From the IMG/VR virus record IMGVR_UViG_3300030101_003056, positions 1 through 26,586 of that record: a stretch of DNA of 26,586 nt, one strand, 5' to 3'. The notes under the pieces are model-generated. The model ran no database searches and was not told the origin of the DNA. It was given only the letters and a program-made list of their open reading frames with translations. Below are positions 13,516 through 21,776 of this stretch, piece after piece (the stretch's first letter is position 1; every line of letters begins with the position of its first letter). The DNA is from a virus. The position numbers were made by a program, and so were the translations under genes.

Positions 13516-13866
13516 ATGAAAAACAACAAAATACAACATACTAAAAAAGCATTATTAGAATCTTTAGAAAAATCTTTAGGTGTAGTTACCACGGCCTGTA
13601 AGCAAGTTGGTATTGATAGAACTACATTTTATCGATATTATAAAGAGGATACAGACTTTAAAAAAAAAGTTGACGATTTGAGTAATGTAGCAAAAGATTT
13701 CGCAGAAAGTCAATTATTCAAACAAATACAAGACGGTAACCCAACAGCAACTATTTTTTACCTAAAAACAAAAGCAAAAGATAGAGGGTATGTTGAAAGA
13801 CAGGAAATCACACATTCTGGAGATGTGAAAACTGAAATAATACAATGGCAGCCGTCAAAAAAATAA
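13516..13866 (+). CDS. terS: Terminase small subunit
   Basis: This 116-residue protein probably recognises phage DNA and starts packaging with TerL. The N-terminal half is helix-turn-helix: 'LLESLEKSLGVVTTACKQVG' then 'IDRTTFYRYYKEDTDF', with the 'T-A-C-x-x-x-G-I-x-R-x-T-x-Y' pattern common in TerS of Bacteroidetes phages. A central helix (LSNVAKDFAESQLFKQIQDG) is followed by 'NPTATIFYLKTKAKDRGYVE', another recurring TerS segment. Its 3' end overlaps the TerL start by 22 bases. Length and position directly before TerL support the call. Confidence 0.87.
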   Translation: MKNNKIQHTKKALLESLEKSLGVVTTACKQVGIDRTTFYRYYKEDTDFKKKVDDLSNVAKDFAESQLFKQIQDGNPTATIFYLKTKAKDRGYVERQEITHSGDVKTEIIQWQPSKK

Positions 13867-15014
13867 AATGCAATATTCAATTTTACCAGTGTTTAAATAG
13901 TAAAAAAAGAATTAAAATTTTTCAAGGTGGCACAAGGTCTGGTAAGACGTATGCAATATGTCAATATTTAATTCATCTATTGTTAGCTACAAAAAAACCA
14001 CAAATAATAACCATTGCTAGAAAGACTTTACCTGCAGTAAGGGCATCAGTATTTAGAGATTTTATGGGAATATTAGAAGTTGTAGGAATATTGTATAATG
14101 GGTATTTAAATAAAAGTGAAATGATTTATTATTTTAATAAACATAAAGTGGAATTCATTAGTGTAGATGAGCCACAAAAAATTAGAGGAAGAAAGAGAAA
14201 TATTTTATTTATTAATGAAGCAAATGAGCTTACTTATGAAGATTTCAGACAGTTAATAATGAGAACAACAGGAGAGGTTATACTTGATTTTAATCCGTCT
14301 GACCCTATACATTGGATTTATGATGAACTTATGGAAAGAGAAGATGCAGAAACATTTATTTCAACATATAAAGACAATGCATTTTTAGAAAAAGAAATTA
14401 TTGATGAAATAGAAAGACTGAAAAACAGAGATGAACAATATTGGCGTGTTTATGGTCTTGGCGAAAAGGCAACATTTTCTGAGGGTATGATTTTTAATAA
14501 CTGGTCTTTTATAGATTATTCTGAATTTCCTGAAAGTGATGATGTTTTTTTAGCGTTAGATTGGGGTTACACTAATGACCCTACCGCAATCGTTGAATTA
14601 AGAAAACAAAATAATAAAATTTATATAAAGGAAATATGCTATAAAACTGGTATGACAAACCAAGATATATCTGTTTTTCTAAAACAGAACAAATATCAAA
14701 ATACAATTATATATTGCGATTCTGCTGAGCCAAAATCAATAGAAGAACTAAGGCAATCTGGTATATTGGCTAAACCTAGTATCAAAGGACAAGGTAGTAT
14801 AAATGCAGGAATTTCTTTAATTAAAGAATTTGATATATTTGTTTCTAATTGTTCTAAAAATATAAAACATGAATACCAATTTTATATTTGGGAAGAACTA
14901 AAAGATGGTACAAAAACAAATAAACCAAGAGATAAATATAATCACACAATGGATGCATTGCGTTATGGTATTTATACTAGATACAGTAATAAAACAGAAT
15001 TTTTTGTGTATTAA
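13845..15014 (+). CDS. terL: Terminase large subunit
   Basis: This 389-residue packaging motor and nuclease appears complete. The ATPase half has Walker A 'GGTRSGKT' (residues 28-35) and Walker B 'LFINEANE' (121-128), with the coupling segment 'VILDFNPSDPIHW' around 145-157. The RNase H-like nuclease half has conserved acidic residues in 'LALDWGYTNDPTA' (D239), 'IYCDSAEPKSIEELR' (D292) and 'YNHTMDALRYG' (D370). This layout fits the Terminase_3/PBSX-type large subunit and is slightly shorter than average (about 400-450). It docks on the portal encoded next. Confidence 0.96.
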   Translation: MAAVKKIKCNIQFYQCLNSKKRIKIFQGGTRSGKTYAICQYLIHLLLATKKPQIITIARKTLPAVRASVFRDFMGILEVVGILYNGYLNKSEMIYYFNKHKVEFISVDEPQKIRGRKRNILFINEANELTYEDFRQLIMRTTGEVILDFNPSDPIHWIYDELMEREDAETFISTYKDNAFLEKEIIDEIERLKNRDEQYWRVYGLGEKATFSEGMIFNNWSFIDYSEFPESDDVFLALDWGYTNDPTAIVELRKQNNKIYIKEICYKTGMTNQDISVFLKQNKYQNTIIYCDSAEPKSIEELRQSGILAKPSIKGQGSINAGISLIKEFDIFVSNCSKNIKHEYQFYIWEELKDGTKTNKPRDKYNHTMDALRYGIYTRYSNKTEFFVY

Positions 15015-15033
15015 ATAAATTATTTATTTTAAT

Positions 15034-15041
15034 TAACTTTA
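15034..15041 (+). promoter_or_regulatory. Possible -7 box variant (TAACTTTA) before the portal gene
   Basis: This is a one-base variant of TAnnTTTG in the 40-base gap between TerL and portal, 13 bases before the portal ATG. The related TATCTTTA occurs at 20678-20685 and, on the - strand, at 7906-7913. Confidence 0.3.
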
Positions 15042-15054
15042 CAAAAAAAAATAT

Positions 15055-17433
15055 ATGCCTACATTTTATCAAAGATTACAATCAGCATTAAAAGCGTTTT
15101 CACAAAACACTAATCCAGAATATAATAGGGCAATATATAGTTACATGGGTAACAGCACAATATCAAATACTGAAAATGATGATAATTATATAAGGAAAGG
15201 TTACCAAAAAAACCCAACAATCTATTCACTTGTAAATCTAATAACTAAAACAGCAGTTGCTGTACCTTATATAATTTATGAAAAACAAGATGAAGATACC
15301 TTAAAACAATATAAAGCACTTACATCTGGTATTGTTAATGATGATAGTCTAATAAAAGCTAATATGATAAAAAAACATGCTCTTAAAAAAGTTGAGCATA
15401 CTCCTTTACATGATTTATTAGATAGACCAAACCCTGCACAAAGTTATGCAACATGGATGACAGAAGTTATCGCATTTGGTAAATTAACTGGTAACAGATT
15501 TATATATGGTATTGGTCCAGAAAGTAGAGAGGGTAAAATTTTTAATGAACTATATGCTTTGCCAAGTCATTTAATTGAGATAAAAAGTAAAGGTATATTT
15601 GAACCAGTTGCAAAATATTGTATGAATTACGGTAGAAATGCTTATGATATTGATGCAGATGATATATTACATATTGCAGATTTTAATCCAGATTATGATG
15701 GTAGTGGTTCACATTTATATGGTCAATCTCCTTTATTAAGTGGTCTGCGTTCTATGGTTTCAAATAATGAAGCAGTAGAAACAGGATTAAAATATTTACA
15801 GAATCAAACAGCAAGAGGAATTTTAACAAGTGAAGATGAATCACTTACACCAACACAAGCACAACAATTAAAAGATGCGTTTAGAAGAAATTATCAAGGT
15901 TCACACAATGCAGGTGATGTGATTGTTACTCCAAAAAAATTGTCATGGACAAATTTTGGATTAAGTGCAGGAGACTTACAGCTAATTGAAACATACAATG
16001 CAAGTATCAAAGACCTTTGTAATATATTTAGTGTACCAGTACAATTACTAAATAATACGGAATCCTCTACATATAATAATATGAGAGAGGCAAAAAAAGC
16101 ATTATACCAAAATGCTGTAATCCCAGAACTTGATAAATTAAGGGATGAACTTAATAGATGGTTAGTGCCTTTGTACGGTGAAAATTTATTTTTAGATTTT
16201 GATTATTCCTCTATAAGTGAGCTACAACAAGAGCAAGAAAAAATTGTTGCACAATTAAGTCAGTCTTATTGGTTATCAAGTAATGAGAAAAGAATGGCAA
16301 TGGGATATGGATTAGATGATGAATTAGAAATAATGAATGACTATTTAGTACCAAGTAATTTTTTACCTATATCTGATTTAGATTTAGGTTCGGAAAAAAA
16401 CTTTTTTGAACATGCAATAGAGGAGAAACAAGAAATTAATGAAAGACTTAGAAAGGCATTAAAGAAAAAAGCAGATGACCATAATGAAAAAGTAAAATCT
16501 AAAACAAAAAAAACTAATGTGAGAACTCTTTTTGCTGTTTATAAAAGAGGTATAGGTGCATATAGAACTAATCCACAATCAGTAAGGCCAACTGTTTCTA
16601 GTGAGCAGCAATGGGCAATGGCTCGCGTAAATTCTTACCTTTATGCGTTGAAAAATGGTAAATTTAGAAGCGGTAAACATGACACAGATTTATTTCCAGA
16701 AGGTCATCCACTTAGTTCAAAAGGAAAAAGTATTGATTTTGATTATAAAAAATTAGTACCGGGAATGACAGATGTTTTTACTACAGAACAAGAAGCAGAA
16801 GAAAGAGCAAGAGAATTAGGTGGTAGTGGGTCTCATTCACATAGTTGGGATGGAGAAGAAGTTTTTATGCCTTTTGAATCACATGATGAATATAATGAAG
16901 CAGTTGCTGATGAAAAAACACATTATGATGAAGAAGAAGAAAGAAGAAGAAACAAAGATTTAGAAGATGAGGTTTACGATACTCCAGATGAAGCAATGCA
17001 GAGAGCTAGAGAGATAGGATGTGATATTACACATAGTCATAATACTGGTAGTGGAACTGTTTATATGCCATGTAGAAATATGGAAGAACTACAACAGCAA
17101 CTTAGTAAACAGGAAAAACAAGAAACCTATGGTGGTTATCCAAAAAAAGCAATATCAAATGCAGAAAGAGCAATAAAAATTAATGATAAGTATAATAATC
17201 CATGTGCAACAGCAGTTGGCAAAAAAAGAGCACAAGATATAGTAGCAAATAGGTCATTTTCTCTATCAGTTTTAAAAAGGGTTTACAGTTATTTATCAAG
17301 AGCAAAAGCCTATGATACAGGCAATTATGAAAAAGATGATAAGCCTGTTTGCGGTACTATCAGCTTTAATTTATGGGGCGGAGATTCTATGTTGAAATGG
17401 TCAGAACGTAAACTGAAACAAATAGAGGAATAA
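15055..17433 (+). CDS. Portal protein with long C-terminal extension
   Basis: At 792 residues this is far longer than the usual 400-500. Residues 1 to about 430 are an HK97-type portal: 'IRKGYQKNPTIYSLVNLITK', 'TPLHDLLDRPNPAQSYATWM', 'GLSAGDLQLIETYNASIKDL' and 'CNIFSVPVQLLNN'. Beyond this come (a) about 490-555, a basic domain with 'YKRGIGAYRTNPQSVRP' and 'WAMARVNSYLYALKNGKFRS'; (b) two copies of a roughly 45-residue repeat, near 577 and 643, each with 'RARE(L/I)G', an H-S-H triplet and a '(F/Y)MP' ending; (c) 690-792, with 'YPKKAISNAERAIKIN' and 'CGTISFNLWGGDSMLKWSER'. I have seen similar domains in other phage head proteins, with no assigned function. The stop overlaps the MuF-like gene as TAATG. 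Confidence 0.9.
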   Translation: MPTFYQRLQSALKAFSQNTNPEYNRAIYSYMGNSTISNTENDDNYIRKGYQKNPTIYSLVNLITKTAVAVPYIIYEKQDEDTLKQYKALTSGIVNDDSLIKANMIKKHALKKVEHTPLHDLLDRPNPAQSYATWMTEVIAFGKLTGNRFIYGIGPESREGKIFNELYALPSHLIEIKSKGIFEPVAKYCMNYGRNAYDIDADDILHIADFNPDYDGSGSHLYGQSPLLSGLRSMVSNNEAVETGLKYLQNQTARGILTSEDESLTPTQAQQLKDAFRRNYQGSHNAGDVIVTPKKLSWTNFGLSAGDLQLIETYNASIKDLCNIFSVPVQLLNNTESSTYNNMREAKKALYQNAVIPELDKLRDELNRWLVPLYGENLFLDFDYSSISELQQEQEKIVAQLSQSYWLSSNEKRMAMGYGLDDELEIMNDYLVPSNFLPISDLDLGSEKNFFEHAIEEKQEINERLRKALKKKADDHNEKVKSKTKKTNVRTLFAVYKRGIGAYRTNPQSVRPTVSSEQQWAMARVNSYLYALKNGKFRSGKHDTDLFPEGHPLSSKGKSIDFDYKKLVPGMTDVFTTEQEAEERARELGGSGSHSHSWDGEEVFMPFESHDEYNEAVADEKTHYDEEEERRRNKDLEDEVYDTPDEAMQRAREIGCDITHSHNTGSGTVYMPCRNMEELQQQLSKQEKQETYGGYPKKAISNAERAIKINDKYNNPCATAVGKKRAQDIVANRSFSLSVLKRVYSYLSRAKAYDTGNYEKDDKPVCGTISFNLWGGDSMLKWSERKLKQIEE

Positions 17434-18266
17434 TGCCTTCTATAAATATTAACAAAGAATATAATTTTTCTTTGAAAAAATTTATACTCGCTTTTAAAAA
17501 GGGGTATACAAAACTATACAGACAATCACAAAGAAAAAATTTTACAATATCAAAAAAATATTATCGTAAAGGCTATGATGCTTGTATTGATGATTTTTTA
17601 AAAAATGGTATAAAAGATGTACAAGCCTATGAAATTTTTTTCCAAAAAAATGATGTACAAAACTTATACATTGATATATATACAAATACTGGATTGATTT
17701 TTTATAATTGGTACAAAAAAAACTATGAGACTTTTTTAGGTAAACAAGAAGATACTGATAATATAGTTGATACTTTTTTTAGGAATTATGCAATAAATAG
17801 CACATTTAATAAACAGTCATCAGTACAAGCAACGTCAATAAAATCTGTAGAAAAACTTTTTACTAAAATGTTACTTGATAAAGATTTTGTAGAAGATTCA
17901 TTTGAAGGTAAATCTAAGAGATTACATAAACAGTTAGATAAGAGAGCAATATGGGAAGCACGTAGGATTGTTAAAACTGAAACAACATTAGCCTCTAATT
18001 TAGGTGTAAATCAAGGAGCATTATCAGTCATGAAACCAGAACAAATGGTTAAAAAATGGATTTTAGGTGGAAGTGTTGACCATAGAGAAGGTCACGTAGC
18101 ATTAGATAGAGAGGAGCCAATACCATTTACAGATTCATTTGTAAATCCAGTAACTGGTAATATATTACCCTATGCAGGGCAGGGTCCTGCAAGTGAAGTA
18201 ATAAATTGTTCTTGTTATGTTGCCCCTATACCTAAACGCTCTGAATATCTGTTCAACGGTAATTAA
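17433..18266 (+). CDS. MuF-like minor head protein
   Basis: This 277-residue protein lies directly after the portal gene, the usual place for Mu gpF/SPP1 gp7-like proteins that bind the portal and enter the head in small numbers. The helical N-terminal region is basic. The C-terminal 100 residues carry the family pattern 'ARRIVKTETTLASNLGVNQG', 'KKWILGGSVDHREGHVALD', then 'GNILPYAGQGPASEVINCSC'. The 'R-x-x-x-T-E' helix, the 'H-x-x-(L)D' element and the final 'N-C-x-C' are the common MuF signature. No toxin domain is attached to the C-terminus. Confidence 0.86.
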   Translation: MPSININKEYNFSLKKFILAFKKGYTKLYRQSQRKNFTISKKYYRKGYDACIDDFLKNGIKDVQAYEIFFQKNDVQNLYIDIYTNTGLIFYNWYKKNYETFLGKQEDTDNIVDTFFRNYAINSTFNKQSSVQATSIKSVEKLFTKMLLDKDFVEDSFEGKSKRLHKQLDKRAIWEARRIVKTETTLASNLGVNQGALSVMKPEQMVKKWILGGSVDHREGHVALDREEPIPFTDSFVNPVTGNILPYAGQGPASEVINCSCYVAPIPKRSEYLFNGN

Positions 18267-18288
18267 AAAAAATATTAAAAAAATGTGC

Positions 18289-18296
18289 TATTTTTG
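18289..18296 (+). promoter_or_regulatory. -7 promoter box (TATTTTTG) before the prohead protease gene
   Basis: This TAnnTTTG match lies 17 bases before the ATG at 18314, in the gap after the MuF-like gene. It could give extra transcription of the protease and major capsid genes. Confidence 0.45.
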
Positions 18297-18313
18297 AATT
18301 TAAAAATAATATT

Positions 18314-18988
18314 ATGATTTTATATAAACAAGCACCAATAGGTGATTTAGACGAAAAAGCAGGGGTAGTCAAGGGCTACGGTTCTGTTTTTGGTAATAGA
18401 GATAGTGATGATGATGTAATAATGAGAGGAGCATATACAAAAACAATTCAAGAAAATGGAGATAGGGTAAAATATATTTATCAACACGATATAACAAAAC
18501 CTATCGGAAAGATGGATGAATTATATGAAGATGAAAAAGGACTAGCATTTACTGCAACTATTCCAAAAACTACATTAGGCAAAGATGTAATGGAATTGAT
18601 GAAGTATGGTGTTATTACTGAAAATAGCGTAGGTATTATGCCTATTGTCAAAGATTATGTTGAAGAAGAAAAGACTAGATATATAAAGGAAGTTAAATTA
18701 TATGAAGTCTCTGCTGTTACAATAGCGGCAAATGAACAAGCAATGATAAATGACGTTAAAAGTCAAGAGAAAAAGGCTAAAGAAATAGAAAAGAAATTTA
18801 ATGCAATTAATAAATTATTAAAAGATGGAAACATCTCAGATGATTTAGGATTTGCTATTGAATACCAACTTCAATGTTTAAAATCTGATATGAGTATCAC
18901 AAAGCCGATTGATGAAGTCACTTTGCCGAAAAAAGAAGGACAAAACCTTGAGGTGTTTAATTTTTTGTATAACCGTTTAAATAAATAA
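18314..18988 (+). CDS. HK97-type prohead protease
   Basis: This 224-residue serine protease (family S78) cleaves the capsid delta domain during head maturation. The fold signature is visible: 'GVVKGYGSVFGNRDSDDDVI' with 'RGAY' after it, the catalytic His in 'YQHDITKPIG' (H58) and the catalytic Ser in 'ENSVGIMP' (S105). The later strand 'EVKLYEVSAVTIAANEQA' is also characteristic. A charged C-terminal tail (from about 150) is probably helical and may help scaffolding. It lies two bases upstream of the major capsid gene, the standard arrangement. Confidence 0.93.
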   Translation: MILYKQAPIGDLDEKAGVVKGYGSVFGNRDSDDDVIMRGAYTKTIQENGDRVKYIYQHDITKPIGKMDELYEDEKGLAFTATIPKTTLGKDVMELMKYGVITENSVGIMPIVKDYVEEEKTRYIKEVKLYEVSAVTIAANEQAMINDVKSQEKKAKEIEKKFNAINKLLKDGNISDDLGFAIEYQLQCLKSDMSITKPIDEVTLPKKEGQNLEVFNFLYNRLNK

Positions 18989-18990
18989 AC

Positions 18991-20229
18991 ATGAGTAATA
19001 TTGATGAAAATACTCAAGAGCATCTCAATAAACTTGCTGATTTAATTGATGAAAAAATTGAAAAAGCAGGAAAGGCATCTAAAGATAATTTAGATAATAA
19101 AGTTGATGAAGTGCTTAAGGGTGAAGTTCAAAACCTCGTTACCAAGTTTAATGAGGAAAATGAAGCTCTAAATAAACGTATTGATACATTTGAAGTTGAA
19201 AATAAAAAAAATAACTTCAACAATACTTTTATGAGCAAAAAAGAAGCATTTACTGATGCTATTGGCAAAAGTGAATCTTTAAGGGCTATGAAAGATGGTT
19301 CTAGAGGTAATGCTTCTATTGAAATGAAAGCAGACGTATTAATTTCGTCTGATTTTGCAGGTGCAAGCTCTTCAAGAGATGCAACTGGTGTTATGAGGGT
19401 TGATGGGATAAAAAGAGACCCAAGCAACGTAACTAACATGATGGGAATTATTCCAGTTGGTAATACAGATTCTAATGTTATTAGATATGTCAAAGAATCT
19501 GCTTACACAGATAACGCTGCAAATGTAGCAGAGGGTTCTGCACCAACTGATAGTGAATTCCAACTAACAGCAGAAGATGCCGTAGTTCAAAAAACGTCTG
19601 CAGTGATGACTATATCACAGGAGATGCTTGACGATACTCCGGGTCTTTCTTCTTATTTATCGCAGAGATTACCTGCAAAAATCAATACAGTTATTGATGA
19701 CCAATTAATTGGTGGCTCTGGTAGTTCTCCTAATTTATTAGGATTGATGAATGGTGGAACAACTTTTGCGGCAGGTGGATTTGCAAATGCAATTGAATCA
19801 GCACAGGAATTAGACGTATTATACGTGGCAATGAATCAGCTTGCGTTAGCTAATTATGCGGCAAATGGTATTGTGCTGAATCCTACAGATTTCCATAAAA
19901 TCGCGTTACTTAAAGACACAACTAACGAATACTTGAGAGGTAATTCTCTAGTTTCTGCAGACGGCTTCTTTAGAATTAATGGCGTTCCAGTTTATATGAA
20001 TAATAAAATGGCGGCTGGTAATTTTGTTGTAGCTGATTTTTCTCAAGCATCACAAGTATGGCAAAGAGAAGGTCTAAGAGTAGACTTTGGTTACGAGGAC
20101 AGCGATAACTTTAGCAAGTATTTAGTTTCAGTTAGAGGTATTGCTAGAATTGCACATTCTATTTACTTACCTACTGGTATTGTAAAAGGTGCGTTCTCAA
20201 CTGCTAAAACAGCATTAGAAACTTCATAA
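18991..20229 (+). CDS. Major capsid protein (HK97 fold)
   Basis: This 412-residue protein forms the icosahedral shell. Residues 1 to about 85 are highly charged and helical (KLADLIDEKIEKAGKASKDN and on), as expected for a scaffolding delta domain removed by the protease encoded just upstream. The remainder has HK97-capsid features: 'SSSRDATGVMRVDGIKRDP' at the start of the mature region, 'QKTSAVMTISQEMLDDTPGL', 'INTVIDDQLIGGSGS', 'NGIVLNPTDFHKIALLKDT' and 'VPVYMNNKMAAGNFVVADFS'. G+C content is somewhat higher here than in neighbouring genes, which is usual for the most expressed phage gene. A strong intrinsic terminator follows. Confidence 0.95.
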   Translation: MSNIDENTQEHLNKLADLIDEKIEKAGKASKDNLDNKVDEVLKGEVQNLVTKFNEENEALNKRIDTFEVENKKNNFNNTFMSKKEAFTDAIGKSESLRAMKDGSRGNASIEMKADVLISSDFAGASSSRDATGVMRVDGIKRDPSNVTNMMGIIPVGNTDSNVIRYVKESAYTDNAANVAEGSAPTDSEFQLTAEDAVVQKTSAVMTISQEMLDDTPGLSSYLSQRLPAKINTVIDDQLIGGSGSSPNLLGLMNGGTTFAAGGFANAIESAQELDVLYVAMNQLALANYAANGIVLNPTDFHKIALLKDTTNEYLRGNSLVSADGFFRINGVPVYMNNKMAAGNFVVADFSQASQVWQREGLRVDFGYEDSDNFSKYLVSVRGIARIAHSIYLPTGIVKGAFSTAKTALETS

Positions 20230-20257
20230 TTAGTTTAATCTAATTTAGTTTACAAAA

Positions 20258-20284
20258 GGGGGTTGTATAAACCTCCTTTTTTTT
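20258..20284 (+). terminator. Intrinsic terminator after the major capsid gene
   Basis: A GGGGGTT/AACCTCC stem (20258-20264 with 20270-20276, 5-nt loop, one G-T pair) is followed by eight T. It would limit read-through from capsid into the downstream connector genes. Confidence 0.88.
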
Positions 20285-20360
20285 ATTAAAAAAAAATTTA
20301 TAAAAATATTTTGATTTTATTAAAAAAATTTTTAAATTATAGTATTATTAAAAACTAAAA

Positions 20361-20624
20361 ATGAAAACTATGAATAATTTAAAACCTATTGGTAAAGTCA
20401 CAAATGATAATATTAAAGTAGGAACGACTATTTATGATAATGCTGTTAAATGTTTTTATGAGGTCTATTGGCATGATAAAGACACAAGAGGTGCATTATT
20501 ATCTGCTGGTTTGTCTTCTGCTAAGAATCGTAATAACTCTCTAAGCCCTGTTTGGACAAAAGATGGAGATGAACTTATGAATGAAAAATATAATGATAAC
20601 TTAAGGTATATTGTTTGGGGATAA
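20361..20624 (+). CDS. Hypothetical protein, probable moron
   Basis: This 87-residue protein starts MKTMNNLKPIGKVTNDNIKV; the second Met (M4) could also start it. It has a small beta-rich look with aromatic segments ('CFYEVYWHDKDTRGALLSAG', 'LRYIVWG'). It is enclosed between two strong intrinsic terminators, one after the capsid gene and one 24 bases after its own stop, and has an A+T-rich leader of about 75 bases. That isolation is the layout of a moron, a gene with its own promoter and terminator inserted between structural genes. A capsid decoration role is possible given the location. No family is recognised. Confidence 0.65.
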   Translation: MKTMNNLKPIGKVTNDNIKVGTTIYDNAVKCFYEVYWHDKDTRGALLSAGLSSAKNRNNSLSPVWTKDGDELMNEKYNDNLRYIVWG

Positions 20625-20647
20625 ATAAAAAATACTAAGGTGTTTTA

Positions 20648-20678
20648 AGGGCAACTAAATTAGTTGCTCTTTTTTTTT
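20648..20678 (+). terminator. Intrinsic terminator after the probable moron
   Basis: A GCAACTAA/TTAGTTGC stem (20651-20658 with 20660-20667), extended by AGG/TCT with one G-T pair, is followed by nine T. The T-run leads straight into the TATCTTTA box of the next gene. The stem begins GGGCAACT, like the - strand terminator at 5534-5562. Confidence 0.88.
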
Positions 20679-20685
20679 ATCTTTA
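20678..20685 (+). promoter_or_regulatory. Possible -7 box variant (TATCTTTA) before connector genes
   Basis: This one-base variant of TAnnTTTG directly follows the terminator T-run and lies 23 bases before the ATG at 20709. A promoter is needed here because two terminators separate this operon from the capsid gene. Confidence 0.4.
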
Positions 20686-20708
20686 CAAAAACAATAAATT
20701 TATAAATT

Positions 20709-20885
20709 ATGAAAGTAAAATTAAAAACTGTATTAATGATTGATAACGTAACTTATGAGAAAGGATATGTTATGGATGTTGAAGATAGTAAAGGAGATGT
20801 CTGGATAAGTAAAGGATGGGCATCTAAAGAAGAAAAGGGAAAAAAAGAAACTAAAGAATACAAAGGAGATAAGGAAACAAAATAA
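20709..20885 (+). CDS. Small hypothetical head-tail region protein (58 aa)
   Basis: ATG at 20709 and TAA at 20883-20885 give 58 residues. The first 37 resemble a small beta module ('MIDNVTYEKGYVMDVED', 'GDVWISKGWASK'), and the rest is a Lys/Glu tail. Short proteins with a 'KGYV-x-DV' and 'KGWA' pattern are often found just before the head-tail connector in phages. The stop overlaps the connector start as TAATG, so the two are coupled. Confidence 0.7.
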   Translation: MKVKLKTVLMIDNVTYEKGYVMDVEDSKGDVWISKGWASKEEKGKKETKEYKGDKETK

Positions 20886-21448
20886 TGGTAAGCGTACAAA
20901 TTGATTCTACAACAGGAAGTGAATTAGTTTCAACTTCTGAAATAAAAAGTTATGCTAGAATAGAAACGTCTAGTGATGATACATTAATCGGTATATTAAA
21001 TACGTCAGCAAGAAGTGCGTGTGAAGATTATATTAATAGAGATATTGTAGCAAAAACAAGAACTTATTTTAGAAGTCATGTACCAGAAAAAGGTGGAAAT
21101 TATGATGGTTTGTATGCGGATAGATATAAAATATTATTACCTTATGCACCTATAAATGCCATAACAAGCGTACAAACTCAAGAAAGTGATGGTTCTTTAA
21201 AAACTGCAAGTTTTGATTCTTATGGTATGGATGATAAATATATAATTCTTACAGGGTTACCAAATGAAGATATTAAGATAGTTTATACAACTTCTGGTAT
21301 GTCAGATAGTGCTTTAAAATTAGCAATTATGCAATTAGCTACAACATACTATGATAATAGAACTGACTTTGTTGCAGGAAATATATCTGAAATACCTACA
21401 GGAGTTAAAAAGATTCTTGACCCATTTAAATATATAAGCGATATATAA
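20885..21448 (+). CDS. Head-tail connector (gp6-like)
   Basis: This 187-residue protein probably forms the ring under the portal. The helical N-terminus 'STSEIKSYARIETSSDDTLI' with 'GILNTSARSACEDYINRDIV' after it is the classic start of the phage gp6/Phage_connect_1 family. A beta middle follows ('ILLPYAPINAITSVQTQESD'), then a C-terminal helix 'LKLAIMQLATTYYDNRTDFV'. It begins the run connector, adaptor, neck protein, tail terminator that is standard in HK97-like phages. Confidence 0.88.
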   Translation: MVSVQIDSTTGSELVSTSEIKSYARIETSSDDTLIGILNTSARSACEDYINRDIVAKTRTYFRSHVPEKGGNYDGLYADRYKILLPYAPINAITSVQTQESDGSLKTASFDSYGMDDKYIILTGLPNEDIKIVYTTSGMSDSALKLAIMQLATTYYDNRTDFVAGNISEIPTGVKKILDPFKYISDI

Positions 21449-21449
21449 A

Positions 21450-21776
21450 ATGAACATTGGAGAGTTTAGAGATAGAGTTGCTGTTAAAAGATTAACTAAA
21501 TCAGCAGATGGCTTTGGTGGTTTCACATCATCACAATCAACTGTAGCTACAATATGGGCAAAATTAAAATTTACTGATGGTGATATGTCTTTTAATAATG
21601 ACAAAAGACAATTAAATAAGGGTATTGATTTAATTATAAGGAAAAATACAGCAACAGGAAATATACAAGTTGGCGATGTATTATTTCCAGAAAGAGACAA
21701 TAATCAGTATAGAATAAATACTATATTAGAATTAGATTTATATTTTTTTCAAGTGAAAGGTAACAGGACAGCATGA
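21450..21776 (+). CDS. Head-tail adaptor / head closure protein
   Basis: This 108-residue protein starts 'MNIGEFRDRVAVKRLTKSAD' then 'GFGGF', the characteristic opening of SPP1 gp16/HK97-like head closure proteins (about 100-115 residues, beta barrel). 'TIWAKLKF' and 'YRINTILELDLYFFQVKG' fit the remaining strands. It closes the portal channel and gives the tail a docking surface. It overlaps the next gene as ATGA. Confidence 0.87.
   Translation: MNIGEFRDRVAVKRLTKSADGFGGFTSSQSTVATIWAKLKFTDGDMSFNNDKRQLNKGIDLIIRKNTATGNIQVGDVLFPERDNNQYRINTILELDLYFFQVKGNRTA

Noticed and set aside
13251-13592. 113-codon frame on the - strand between mom and terS.
   Set aside because: It reads through the tRNA-like gene; the stretch 'RVWCNGSTINV' is a typical spurious translation of a tRNA.
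16921-16960. Possible short tandem repeat of GAA/AGA triplets inside the portal gene.
   Set aside because: It encodes a run of Glu and Arg in the portal extension and is part of the coding sequence, not a separate repeat element.
20230-20360. Search for an additional gene between the capsid gene and the probable moron.
   Set aside because: The region holds only the terminator and a very A+T-rich leader. No exact TAnnTTTG box or ORF could be supported there.
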